From contig JAOZOM010000001.1 in the NCBI GenBank assembly GCA_029933275.1, forward strand, positions 1-53,082: a DNA stretch of 53,082 nucleotides, in the 5' to 3' direction. Source of the stretch: Anaerolineales bacterium (GTDB taxonomy: Bacteria; Chloroflexota; Anaerolineae; Anaerolineales; Villigracilaceae). The notes under the pieces were generated by a model, which worked only from the letters and a program-made list of their open reading frames with translations, was not told the origin of the DNA and ran no database searches. This document shows positions 18,398 through 27,584 of the stretch, in pieces (positions within the stretch are counted from its first letter, which is position 1; every line of letters begins with the position of its first letter). Made by a program: the position numbers and the translations under genes.

Positions 18398-20065
18398 ATG
18401 CTAAAAATCTTAAAAAAGATATTATTTCCACCGGTTTTTGAAGACCAAGAGCGCACCAAGATTGCACAATTTATAAATGCAATTGTCTATGTAAGCATTC
18501 TTCTATTAGGATTGATCATCCTATCTGTAGGCAATCTTCAATCAACAACAAGCCTAGTGCTTGGCTCGCTTATTTTCGTAATGATTGGCATTCAAATCTT
18601 TATGCGTACCGGGCGAGTTCGCTTATCTGCCATATTATTAATCGGACTAACATGGTTCGCAATGAGCTATATGGCTTGGGAAGCAGACGGCATCCGCAAC
18701 GCCTCGCTTATTGCTTATCTCATTTTAATCTTCTTGACGAGCTTATTAGGCAGTCTCCGCCTATTTATCTCATTTACCGCCCTGACCATTATCTCACTTT
18801 GGGTCCTAGTTTACGCCGAACTAAAGGGGATAATAGCCCCCACCCTTGATACCCCTACTCACCTAGCACGCGATTTCTCCGCCATTTTTATCCTCATTGC
18901 AGTCCTTGTCTACCTCACACTTACCAATCTTAACAAAGCCTTATCCGCTTCAAAAGAAAACGAAAATAAGCTCTTACTACACAATCAAGAACTCACGCAA
19001 TTTCAAGATGGATTAGAAAAACTCGTGAACGAACGCACATCTGAACTGGAAGAAAATTCGAAAAAATTGCAAACACGAGCAATGCAACTTCAAGCAATAT
19101 CAGAAGTATCACAAACTATAGCGTTAGTACAAAATCAAGATCTTCTTTTACCTGAAATCACAAATTTAATTAGCGAACGCTTTGATTTTTACCATACCGG
19201 CATTTTTTTAATCAGCAAAGATGAAAAGTTCGCCACGCTCCACGCAAGCAATAGCCCTGGCGGCAAGGAAATGTTAGCGCATGGACATCAATTAGAAATA
19301 GGCAAAAAAGGCATTGTTGGGCGTGTCGCTCAAGATGGAAAAACCCGCATCGCTCTTGACGTTGGCGAGGATGCCACTTATTTCGATAACCCCGATCTCC
19401 CCGAAACCCGCTCAGAGATGGCACTTCCGCTAAAGGTGAAAAATAAAATCATCGGAGTACTAGATGTGCAAAGTAAACGAAAAAATGTCTTCTCTCAAGA
19501 AGATATCGAAATTTTTGAAGCCCTTGCAAATCAGGTTGCTATCGCTATAGAAAACACACGTCTGGCAGAAGAAACACAAAAAGCACTCGAAGAAGCTCGT
19601 TCGATTTCTCGTCAATATATCCACCAAGCATGGACTCAACTAGCAGCAACACAGCAACAGAAAGGCTACCGCTACACAGAGAAAAAGCTTCATCCCCTTT
19701 CAAAGGATAGTGAAAACTTCATAGGATCCAAAAGTGACATCATCTCAATCCCCGTGCAATTACGCGAAGAAACAATCGGGGTTCTCGAAGTCACCAGAGC
19801 CGATTCATCACAAACGCTAGATGAAGACACATTAAATCTAATTCAATCTGTAGTCAATCGTTTTGCCCTAGCCCTAGAAAACGCCCGTCTTCTCGAAGAA
19901 ACCTCCCGCCGTGCAGGACGCGAACGTCTCGTTTCGGACATCACCACAAAGATTCGTAGCACGAACAATCCTCAAGAGATGATACAAACAGCTTTGGACG
20001 AACTCAAGCAAGCTTTGGGTGCAAGTAAAATTGAATTGGCAACCACAATGCCAGAGGTAGATTAA
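18398..20065 (+). CDS. Membrane sensor: multi-TM, coiled coil, GAF, half-GAF, tail
   Basis: The 555-residue protein is the last membrane sensor of the series and pairs with the one at 13320 by its N-terminus. About six TM helices fill residues 20-190 (with EADGIRNASLIAYLILIFLT). A long coiled coil (about 190-230) precedes the GAF domain (231-393, FDFYHTGIF, NPDLPETRSEMALPL). A more divergent linker (IHQAWTQL then GYRY) leads to the half-GAF (446-501) and the tail (503-551). AAGGAAAG precedes ATG 18398. A gap of 72 bases, the largest inside the run after the receivers, separates it from parA. I see no terminator there. Confidence 0.86.
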   Translation: MLKILKKILFPPVFEDQERTKIAQFINAIVYVSILLLGLIILSVGNLQSTTSLVLGSLIFVMIGIQIFMRTGRVRLSAILLIGLTWFAMSYMAWEADGIRNASLIAYLILIFLTSLLGSLRLFISFTALTIISLWVLVYAELKGIIAPTLDTPTHLARDFSAIFILIAVLVYLTLTNLNKALSASKENENKLLLHNQELTQFQDGLEKLVNERTSELEENSKKLQTRAMQLQAISEVSQTIALVQNQDLLLPEITNLISERFDFYHTGIFLISKDEKFATLHASNSPGGKEMLAHGHQLEIGKKGIVGRVAQDGKTRIALDVGEDATYFDNPDLPETRSEMALPLKVKNKIIGVLDVQSKRKNVFSQEDIEIFEALANQVAIAIENTRLAEETQKALEEARSISRQYIHQAWTQLAATQQQKGYRYTEKKLHPLSKDSENFIGSKSDIISIPVQLREETIGVLEVTRADSSQTLDEDTLNLIQSVVNRFALALENARLLEETSRRAGRERLVSDITTKIRSTNNPQEMIQTALDELKQALGASKIELATTMPEVD

Positions 20066-20137
20066 CTAAAAAATGTCAAAGAGAATTAACCGTAAATATA
20101 TGGCAACCCAGACCAAGGTCAGAGAGCGAGGCGAATT

Positions 20138-20926
20138 ATGGCTTATGTAATCGCAATTTCAAATGAAAAAGGCGGTGTCGCAAAAACAACGACCGCTTTA
20201 TCCCTCGGTGCAACCTTAGCCGAAAAAGGATACCAAGTCTTATTAATTGATTTGGACGCACAAGCAAATCTAACGCTGGCTCTAGGGTTTGAACCCGGCG
20301 GGGCAACTTTGACCTCGAGTGATATTTTGCTCGAGAATGTCCCGCTCGAAAATGTTTGGCAAAAAAGCGAGATCGAGCGTTTGGAAATTGTTCCCTCAAG
20401 CAAAAAAATGGAACGCGCTGAACAACTTTTACCCATTCACCTTAACTATGCTACTCGCCTTGCCGATGCTATTTTCGCCTCGCACCCCATGAAATACGAT
20501 TTCGTGGTTATTGATTGCCCTCCGGCTCTTGGTGCCGTTACATTGAATGCCTTAAACGCGGCAAATCTTCTCATTATTCCCACACAGGCAGAGTATTTTT
20601 CAGCCTATGCGCTACGAAATATGATGACACTTGTCCGAAAAGTACGCAGTAGCAACAACCCCCCATTAGCCTACCGCATTTTGATTACGATGCTAGATCG
20701 CCGCAATCGCTCTCACCGTACCATCCAAACCCAACTAGAAAGCACTTTCGGTGATGGGCTTTTCAAAAGCGTTGTAGAAATTGATACTAAGTTACGAGAA
20801 AGCCCCATACTTGGCTTACCTATCACCGCATATAAATCGAATACGCGTGGTGCTGAACAATATCGCGTTTTGGCTCAGGAGTTAATTGAATATGTCAAAG
20901 AAACAGATCAACAACCGTCTCAATAA
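20138..20926 (+). CDS. ParA/Soj-family positioning ATPase
   Basis: The 262-residue protein has the deviant Walker A motif KGGVAKTT (signature Lys11, Lys16), a Walker A' LLIDLDAQANLT and a Walker B FVVIDCPPALG. It has no N-terminal helix-turn-helix, so it is the short Soj type. Basic patches such as LDRRNRSHRT could bind DNA non-specifically. No parB or parS-like gene is seen. Instead it overlaps by 35 bp the gene for a giant hybrid kinase. ParA proteins encoded next to sensory genes (ParC, PpfA) position protein clusters on the nucleoid or pole. I infer that role here. Plasmid partition is unlikely because a partner ParB is missing. Confidence 0.9.
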   Translation: MAYVIAISNEKGGVAKTTTALSLGATLAEKGYQVLLIDLDAQANLTLALGFEPGGATLTSSDILLENVPLENVWQKSEIERLEIVPSSKKMERAEQLLPIHLNYATRLADAIFASHPMKYDFVVIDCPPALGAVTLNALNAANLLIIPTQAEYFSAYALRNMMTLVRKVRSSNNPPLAYRILITMLDRRNRSHRTIQTQLESTFGDGLFKSVVEIDTKLRESPILGLPITAYKSNTRGAEQYRVLAQELIEYVKETDQQPSQ

Positions 20927-23900
20927 ACTCTTTGACGATATCAAAGAGGAAGAGAAGGCGACCAAGCGACCACAGCGCAAACCCAAACTCGGTGGCACAC
21001 GAAAATTACCGCAATTAGACCTAACGCTATCTTCTGAACAGCATCGAAAAACTGAAGTTGAGACTCTCGATATTCAGGTGGATGTAACCGATTCATACGC
21101 GACGATGAGCCTGCCTCTGCGTGTGGACGCAGAATCTTGGGCAACACTCCAAATTCTGGACGAAACCGCTGGTAGACAGTGGAGTACAGAAGAGCAGATG
21201 CTCGTGCGCCAAGTAACAGAACAATTGGAGCTTGCTCTTGAAAACGCGCACCTATTTCAAGAAACACAGGAGCAAAGTGAAGAACAGGCTCTTATCAATG
21301 AAATCGTCACAACAATTGCAGGCTCAGTTGATACAGAAGAAAATCTACAGTTCATAGCCCAGCATATTCAAATAATTGCCGGTTCATATGGCGCAAGCGC
21401 GACCATGCCGAACTACCAAAGTATGACCGCCACCATCACCAGCTACCGTTTTACGGACAAGAAGGTAAATATCTCTCGTGATAGCCTCCTGCTCAAATCG
21501 CTTGGAATTACCACCGTAATTCAAGAAAGCGGCGGGGCTGTTGTTGTAAAAGACATCGCTAATAACCCGATGGCTGCCGCAATCAAAGATAGCTTTCTTG
21601 CCCGTAAAATTCAAAGTGCGGTTATTTTCCCCTTGATGGCTGGAGATAATTTGCTGGGGCTAATGAGTGCTGATTTTAAAGAGAAAGAGCCTCTTATCTC
21701 AGATAAGAAAATCAAACTGATTAGCACAATCCTGTTGCAGGCAAGTACTTCTATTGAAAGAGCAAACCTTTATCAAGAATCCCAACAGCGCACAGAAGAA
21801 TTAGCTTTGATCAACAAAATTGTTACCGAAGTTTCCAGTTCTTTGGATATGCAAAGGAATTTACAATTAATTGCAAAGGAAATTTTTGCCATAAGCTCTG
21901 CCCTTCAAGTTAGCGTTACCCTCCTCGATGAGGAGAAAGAAAATCTCGTATTGGTTGCAGACTGCCCTGAATCTTTGGAAGACCGAGGCTTGAAAATCCC
22001 CCTTGCAAGTAACCCTGCCGGTAGAGAAGTGATGGAAACACAGAAACCATTGCTTATTGAAAATATCCAAACCAATCCCGCTACTGTCGGGATTAGAGAT
22101 GTTATGAAGGCACGCGGTGCCGATAGTTTAATCATCTTCCCCATGTTTGCCGGAAATAAAACGATAGGTACATTTGGCGTAGATTTTGAAGCTTCTACAA
22201 TAACCTTACCTCAGGATAAAATCGACTTAATTCAAACCATTCTTCTTCAAGCCAGCACGTCGATTGAAACAGCTCGTTTCTTCAAAGAGACTCAATTAAG
22301 CGAGGCTCGCGCTCGCGTCATCGTGCAGAATGCGCCGGAATCCATCGTGATGATTGATATGGAAACAGGTTTGTTTACAGAGCCAAATGATAACGCATTG
22401 CGCTTATATGGTCTCAGCAAAGAAGAATTGCTAAAAGCCGGTCCCGCTGATCTCAGCCCTCCCACGCAACCAAATGGCCGTCCATCGGCAGAAATGGCTG
22501 CCGAAAAAATGCAAGAAGCTCTGGAAGGTGATGCGCCCGTCTTCGAATGGACTCACCTTCACGCAAAAGGCAATGAAATTTTCTGTGAGGTCCGCTTGGT
22601 ACGCCTCCCCGATGCCTCTCGAACTCTCATTCGCGCGAGTATCGTTGATATTGCTGAGCGTAAATATAACGAACTTTTGCAAATAGCAGTATCCAATATT
22701 TCTAACGCCGCGTTGAGTGCACTCGATCTACAAGAGTTGATTCGCGAAATCCATCAAATTATTGAGACTTTGATGCCCGCAGATAATTTTTATCTTGCGC
22801 TATACGATGAAGTACGCGACTTGCTCACCTTCCCTTACTATGTTGATGAATTTGATACGGCATGGGAACCACAAAAACCAGGTAGAGGTTTAACCGGCTA
22901 CGTTCTACAAACAGGGAAACCGCTCCTCGCAACCCAAAATGTGATTAACACTCTTGAAAGAAGCGGCGAAGTTGAGTTGATGGGCCCAAAGGGAAACGAT
23001 TGGATTGGCGTTCCCTTAAAGAGTGGTGAAAAATCTATCGGCGTGATGGTTGTACAAACTTATGATGAAAATATTAGTCTTACAGAACAACATCGCGATA
23101 CTCTCGCTTTTGTAGGCAGACAGGTCGCCTCCGCACTGGAGAGCAAGCAATCGGAATTAGAACTTCGCGCACTTTTCTCTGCAATGGATGATGTGATTTT
23201 TATCGTAGATAAAGATACCCGCTACCTCCGCATTGCCCCAACTAACCCCGCTGGTCTCTACCGCCCTCCCGATGAATTACTGGGAAAACGGATGGACGAG
23301 ATTCTCCCCAAAGAAATCAGTGGATACTTCCACGATGCTATTAATCGGGCTCTAGAAGGAAAAGAAACAGTTAATATCGAATATTCACTTGAAATTGACG
23401 GAAAAAATGTCTGGTTTTATGCCAGTCTTTCAAAACTAGCGGAAAACCAAGTTTATTGGATAGCCAGAAACATTACTGAACGGAAACAAGCCGAACGCCA
23501 AGTAGAGAGGCTTAGCAATGCTGTTGAGCAGTCCCTAGATGGGATGGCAATCGCGAGTATGGATGGTAAGATCGAGTTCGTTAATCCAGCCTGGGCTAAA
23601 ATGCACGGCTACGATAATCCAACAGATCTCATCGGAAAACCACTTGCTCTTTTCCATACAGAAAATCAACTTGAAAAGGAAGTGAACACCTTCAACGAGA
23701 TAGTAAGAACTGAGGGCTCCAATCAAGGAGAAGTGGGACACAAACGCAAAGATGGCTCAATTTTCCCCACATGGATGACCGTTGGTATTCTAAAATCGGT
23801 AGACGATACCCCTCTGGCACTTGTTGCCTCGGCACAAGATATTACAGACCGCAAAAAATCTGAACTGGCTCTACGCCGCCAAAATGAATATATGGCAGCA

Positions 23901-25895
23901 GCAGCCGAAGTAGGACGTTTAGTGACCTCAACGTTGGATACCGGTATTCTCTTTAGACGTGCGGTAAACCTGCTTCGTGAACATTTTGGGTATTACCATG
24001 CTGCCATTTTCACAACAGAAGAAGCGGGCTTTAATGTTGTTCTCCGCGAAGCGACTGGTGAAGCCGGAGAGGAAATGAAGAAGAATGAACATTTCCTTGA
24101 AATTGGTTCAAAATCAGTTGTGGGGACAGCTACGGAAACAGGTGAACCTTATATCGTCAATGATGTTTCCAAAAACCCCAACCACCACGTTAATCCATTA
24201 CTCCCTGAGACCAAAGCAGAAGCAGCCATCCCACTAAAAATTGGACGTAGGATTATCGGCGCTTTGGATTTGCAAGCAACCGAAGTAGATGCCTTCACAC
24301 CGGAAGATGTTGCCGTTTTACAATTGCTCACCGATCAATTTGCGACCGCGATTGATAACGCTCGTTCTTATCAATTAGCCCAAGACGCCTTCTTGGAAAT
24401 GCGCGAACTCGAAAAACTCAAGAGCCAATTCTTGGCAAATATGAGCCATGAGCTACGCACCCCGCTCAACTCTATTATCGGTTTCTCACGCGTAATCCTA
24501 AAAGGAATTGACGGACCGGTAACTGATTTACAGCAACAAGACTTAACCGCTATCTACAACTCCGGTCAACACCTACTCGGTCTAATCAACGATATTCTCG
24601 ATCTTTCTAAGATTGAAGCGGGTAAGATGGAGCTAACATTCGATGAAGTGGATATAGAGAAACTGATTAAGAGTGTTATGTCTACCGTAATGGGTTTAGT
24701 CAAAGACAAACCGGTGCGTTTAGAGGAAGAAATCGAAGCCGAATTGCCACCGGTCAAAGCCGACCCTATGCGTGTCCGTCAAATTCTCATCAATCTCTTT
24801 TCCAATGCAGCCAAATTTACTGACGAAGGCACCATCAAAGTCACCGCCAAGACCGAAGAGAATCACCTTCGCATTAGCGTTAAAGATAGCGGTCCCGGCA
24901 TCTCAGAAGAAGACCAAGAGAAACTCTTTCAGGCATTCTCGCAAGTGGATGCTTCTGCAACTCGCGCAACCGGCGGCTCTGGTCTTGGGCTTTCCATCTC
25001 CAAAGAATTGGTTAATATGCACGGCGGCGAAATCGGACTCCATAGTGAAGTTGGCAAAGGGAGCGAATTTTACTTCACGCTCCTCTTCTACAATACGCCT
25101 GAAACCAATCCAGAAGAAGAGAACCAAGATGATACAGCCATCATTCTCGCCATTGACGATGACGAAAAAGTCATCAGTCTTTATCAACGCTACCTAAATA
25201 CGCAAGGCTACCAAGTCGTTGCGCTCACAGACCCAAAGAAAGCAGTGGAACGCGCCAAAGAACTCAAACCCTACGCCATTACGCTGGATATTATGATGCC
25301 CGGCTATAACGGCTGGCAGGTTTTAGAAGACCTTAAATCAGATCCCGAAACGCAACATTATCCAACCATCATTTGTAGCATTGTCGAAGACACAAAGAAG
25401 GGTTATTCCCTTGGGGCTACGGATTATCTCCTCAAACCGATTTTGGATGATGACATAATCGGCGCACTAAATCGGATTAACAATAATGGAACTATTTATG
25501 ATATTCTCCTCATTGATGATGATCCGGACGATTTGCGACTTCTCGAAAAATTACTTAACGCGAGCCAAACCTACAAAGCGATTCTCGCGGATAGTGGACC
25601 TGCTGGCTGGGATACGATCATCAGCCACCCCCCCCAAGCAGTTGTCCTTGATCTCTTCATGCCAGAAATGGACGGATTTGAAATCATGGAGGCGATGCAA
25701 TCCTCGCCCGACCTACGCGATATCCCCGTCATCGTCATTAGCGGCGGAGATTTAACCGCCACCCAACAAGAAAAACTTGATTCGCTCAATCTCCACCTCC
25801 TCCAAAAAGGAACGCTTAACTCAGAAGACCTCTTAGCAACGCTTGAGCGCAGTTTAAATCATCTTAAAAAATCTAAACAAAAAGAGAAAGAATAA
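20892..25895 (+). CDS. Giant soluble hybrid histidine kinase (GAF/PAS-HisKA-HATPase-REC-REC)
   Basis: ATG 20892 has AGGAG at 20877-20881. A TTG six bases earlier is possible but worse. The 1667 residues read: basic N-terminus (1-40, MSKKQINNRLNKLF), half-GAF and helical tail like those ending the membrane sensors (about 57-170), GAF (134-295), GAF (304-463), PAS (474-593), GAF (599-753), PAS (757-870), PAS (874-993), GAF (1001-1161), HisKA (phosphoacceptor His1186 in MSHELRTPLNS), HATPase (N-box near 1299, GGSGLGLS near 1360) and two receivers (Asp1466 and Asp1587). No TM helix is present. It is the only kinase among fifteen genes and so the likely convergence point. The overlap with parA and the basic N-terminus suggest ParA binding. 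Confidence 0.93.
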   Translation: MSKKQINNRLNKLFDDIKEEEKATKRPQRKPKLGGTRKLPQLDLTLSSEQHRKTEVETLDIQVDVTDSYATMSLPLRVDAESWATLQILDETAGRQWSTEEQMLVRQVTEQLELALENAHLFQETQEQSEEQALINEIVTTIAGSVDTEENLQFIAQHIQIIAGSYGASATMPNYQSMTATITSYRFTDKKVNISRDSLLLKSLGITTVIQESGGAVVVKDIANNPMAAAIKDSFLARKIQSAVIFPLMAGDNLLGLMSADFKEKEPLISDKKIKLISTILLQASTSIERANLYQESQQRTEELALINKIVTEVSSSLDMQRNLQLIAKEIFAISSALQVSVTLLDEEKENLVLVADCPESLEDRGLKIPLASNPAGREVMETQKPLLIENIQTNPATVGIRDVMKARGADSLIIFPMFAGNKTIGTFGVDFEASTITLPQDKIDLIQTILLQASTSIETARFFKETQLSEARARVIVQNAPESIVMIDMETGLFTEPNDNALRLYGLSKEELLKAGPADLSPPTQPNGRPSAEMAAEKMQEALEGDAPVFEWTHLHAKGNEIFCEVRLVRLPDASRTLIRASIVDIAERKYNELLQIAVSNISNAALSALDLQELIREIHQIIETLMPADNFYLALYDEVRDLLTFPYYVDEFDTAWEPQKPGRGLTGYVLQTGKPLLATQNVINTLERSGEVELMGPKGNDWIGVPLKSGEKSIGVMVVQTYDENISLTEQHRDTLAFVGRQVASALESKQSELELRALFSAMDDVIFIVDKDTRYLRIAPTNPAGLYRPPDELLGKRMDEILPKEISGYFHDAINRALEGKETVNIEYSLEIDGKNVWFYASLSKLAENQVYWIARNITERKQAERQVERLSNAVEQSLDGMAIASMDGKIEFVNPAWAKMHGYDNPTDLIGKPLALFHTENQLEKEVNTFNEIVRTEGSNQGEVGHKRKDGSIFPTWMTVGILKSVDDTPLALVASAQDITDRKKSELALRRQNEYMAAAAEVGRLVTSTLDTGILFRRAVNLLREHFGYYHAAIFTTEEAGFNVVLREATGEAGEEMKKNEHFLEIGSKSVVGTATETGEPYIVNDVSKNPNHHVNPLLPETKAEAAIPLKIGRRIIGALDLQATEVDAFTPEDVAVLQLLTDQFATAIDNARSYQLAQDAFLEMRELEKLKSQFLANMSHELRTPLNSIIGFSRVILKGIDGPVTDLQQQDLTAIYNSGQHLLGLINDILDLSKIEAGKMELTFDEVDIEKLIKSVMSTVMGLVKDKPVRLEEEIEAELPPVKADPMRVRQILINLFSNAAKFTDEGTIKVTAKTEENHLRISVKDSGPGISEEDQEKLFQAFSQVDASATRATGGSGLGLSISKELVNMHGGEIGLHSEVGKGSEFYFTLLFYNTPETNPEEENQDDTAIILAIDDDEKVISLYQRYLNTQGYQVVALTDPKKAVERAKELKPYAITLDIMMPGYNGWQVLEDLKSDPETQHYPTIICSIVEDTKKGYSLGATDYLLKPILDDDIIGALNRINNNGTIYDILLIDDDPDDLRLLEKLLNASQTYKAILADSGPAGWDTIISHPPQAVVLDLFMPEMDGFEIMEAMQSSPDLRDIPVIVISGGDLTATQQEKLDSLNLHLLQKGTLNSEDLLATLERSLNHLKKSKQKEKE

Positions 25896-25899
25896 AATA

Positions 25900-27579
25900 A
25901 TGTCATTCATACTCCGTTGTATCGACTGCGGTCATAAAGCACCCTATTTTCCTACCTCTATCAGTTGCCCCAAATGTGGGAGTCAATGGCGCGAGGCGGA
26001 ATACGATTTAGATACACTCTCAAAAACCTTACCTCTACAATTACCAAATCGTCCCTTTGACCTTTGGCGATACCATGAACTGCTCCCCGTCCGCAACCCA
26101 GACCCCGCCTGTTCTCTCGGCGAAGGCGGAACTCCCCTCATCAAAGCCGCCAATTTAGGATTAATGCTCGGTTGCCCAAATATCTATATCAAAGATGAGC
26201 GGCAAGGACCAACAGCATCCTTCAAAGACCGTCAAGCTGCTGTTTCGATGGCAGCTCTAAAAGAAGCGGGGATTACCGAGATGGTCGTCGCCTCTACTGG
26301 CAATGTCGCAATCGCTTATTCCGCGTATGCTGCTCGCGCGGGGATTAAACTCTGGGCATTCGTCACCAGTCTTGTTCCAGCAGTCAAAATGCGAGAAGTT
26401 GCGCTCTATGGTAGTCAATTGATTAAAGTCTCAGGCTCTTATGACTCCGTTAAACGCGCCGCTTCTGAGTTTGCCAAGCAAAGAAACCTTTACCAAAATA
26501 TGGGAGCGCGTTCGATTCCCTCTGTAGAATCGATGAAAACGATCAGCTTTGAAATTGCCGAACAGCTAACCGGTTATCTCGGCAATGATGCCTCCGCAGA
26601 AGATGGCATACCGCGTTGGCAGACACCTGATTGGTATATCCAATCGGTTAGCGGCGGGATGGGTCCTCTGGGGGTTGATAAAGGCTTCTCAGAATTAAAA
26701 AAAATGGGCTTCGTCAATAAAAAACCCGCGATTGTAGGTGTTCAATCTGCCGGTTGCGCCCCGATAGTCAATAGCTGGAAAAAAGGTTTAGAGACCGCCG
26801 AAGTCGTTGCTGTTCCCCGCACACATATCGAAACCCTCGCCACTGGAAACCCAGGACGCACTTATCAATTTTTACGCAATATAGTGAATGATACAGGCGG
26901 CGCATTTGAAAGTGTTACAGACGAAGAAGCCTTCCGCGCCATGCACGTTCTCGCCAAAATGGAGGGCATCTCAGCCGAGCCTGCCGCCGCAGTCGCTTTT
27001 GCCGGTCTCTTTAAATTAGTTCGTGCGGGCGTGATTAAGCCGGATGATACCGTTGTGGTTAATTGCACAGGTCATACTGTCCCACCAGAGAAACTTGTTT
27101 TGGGCGATAATTGGGCGCGTAATGTCGTTTTACCCAAAGAAGAAGAGAGAAAAGAAGAGACCCCCCAAGAAGGCATTTTGGCAGCACTCAGCCACGTTGT
27201 CCCGGAGCGTTTTCCGCGCGTTGTCATCGTAGATGATACAACCGAAGCACGTCTGCTCATCCGCCGCATCCTACAATCGCAAGGCGACTTCACCATCTTT
27301 GAAGCCAATAACGGGAAAGAAGCTCTGCGCGTTGTCCGCCGCGAAAAGCCCGATCTGATCATCCTAGATTTAATGATGCCTGAACTCGATGGCTTTGGTG
27401 TTTTAGACGAGCTTAAAGCAGATTCTGAAACCGAAGGAATTCCCGTAATTGTTTCTACGGCAAAAGAATTAACAAAAGAAGAAAAAGAAAGGCTGAAGGG
27501 ACAAATCCAATCGCTTCTCCAAAAAGGTGATTTTATGAGCGATGAATTTTTTGATGAAGTTCATACAATCATAAATTAA
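25900..27579 (+). CDS. Threonine synthase-like PLP enzyme fused to a receiver domain
   Basis: The 559-residue protein starts with a zinc ribbon (CxxC at 7/10 and 23/26). A fold-type II PLP domain follows (about 60-410), with SLGEGGTPLIKA, the Schiff-base Lys109 in ASFKDRQ, the SGGMGPLG phosphate loop and STGNVAIAYSAYAARAG. This is the threonine synthase family, which converts O-phosphohomoserine to threonine. A linker rich in Glu and Lys leads to a receiver (about 437-558) with phosphoacceptor Asp490 in LIILDLMMPELDGFG. ThrC is normally 350-430 aa with no receiver. The gene begins four bases after the hybrid kinase. Phosphorylation-controlled catalysis, or an enzyme scaffold turned signalling protein, is inferred. 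Confidence 0.9.
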   Translation: MSFILRCIDCGHKAPYFPTSISCPKCGSQWREAEYDLDTLSKTLPLQLPNRPFDLWRYHELLPVRNPDPACSLGEGGTPLIKAANLGLMLGCPNIYIKDERQGPTASFKDRQAAVSMAALKEAGITEMVVASTGNVAIAYSAYAARAGIKLWAFVTSLVPAVKMREVALYGSQLIKVSGSYDSVKRAASEFAKQRNLYQNMGARSIPSVESMKTISFEIAEQLTGYLGNDASAEDGIPRWQTPDWYIQSVSGGMGPLGVDKGFSELKKMGFVNKKPAIVGVQSAGCAPIVNSWKKGLETAEVVAVPRTHIETLATGNPGRTYQFLRNIVNDTGGAFESVTDEEAFRAMHVLAKMEGISAEPAAAVAFAGLFKLVRAGVIKPDDTVVVNCTGHTVPPEKLVLGDNWARNVVLPKEEERKEETPQEGILAALSHVVPERFPRVVIVDDTTEARLLIRRILQSQGDFTIFEANNGKEALRVVRREKPDLIILDLMMPELDGFGVLDELKADSETEGIPVIVSTAKELTKEEKERLKGQIQSLLQKGDFMSDEFFDEVHTIIN

Positions 27580-27584
27580 CAAAA

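Noticed and set aside
1204..20065. The sensor genes as methyl-accepting chemoreceptors
   Set aside because: No methyl-accepting helical hairpin and no cheA, cheW, cheR or cheB are present. They only share HAMP and Cache parts with chemoreceptors.
20138..20926. parA as part of a plasmid or chromosome partition system
   Set aside because: No parB or parS-like repeats are nearby, and the gene is embedded in and overlaps a signalling operon.
25628..25635. A run of eight C residues inside the hybrid kinase gene, as a possible phase-variation tract
   Set aside because: The frame is intact on both sides and the residues (His-Pro-Pro-Gln) are in a receiver loop. Nothing else suggests slippage, though it is a place where a sequencing error could hide.
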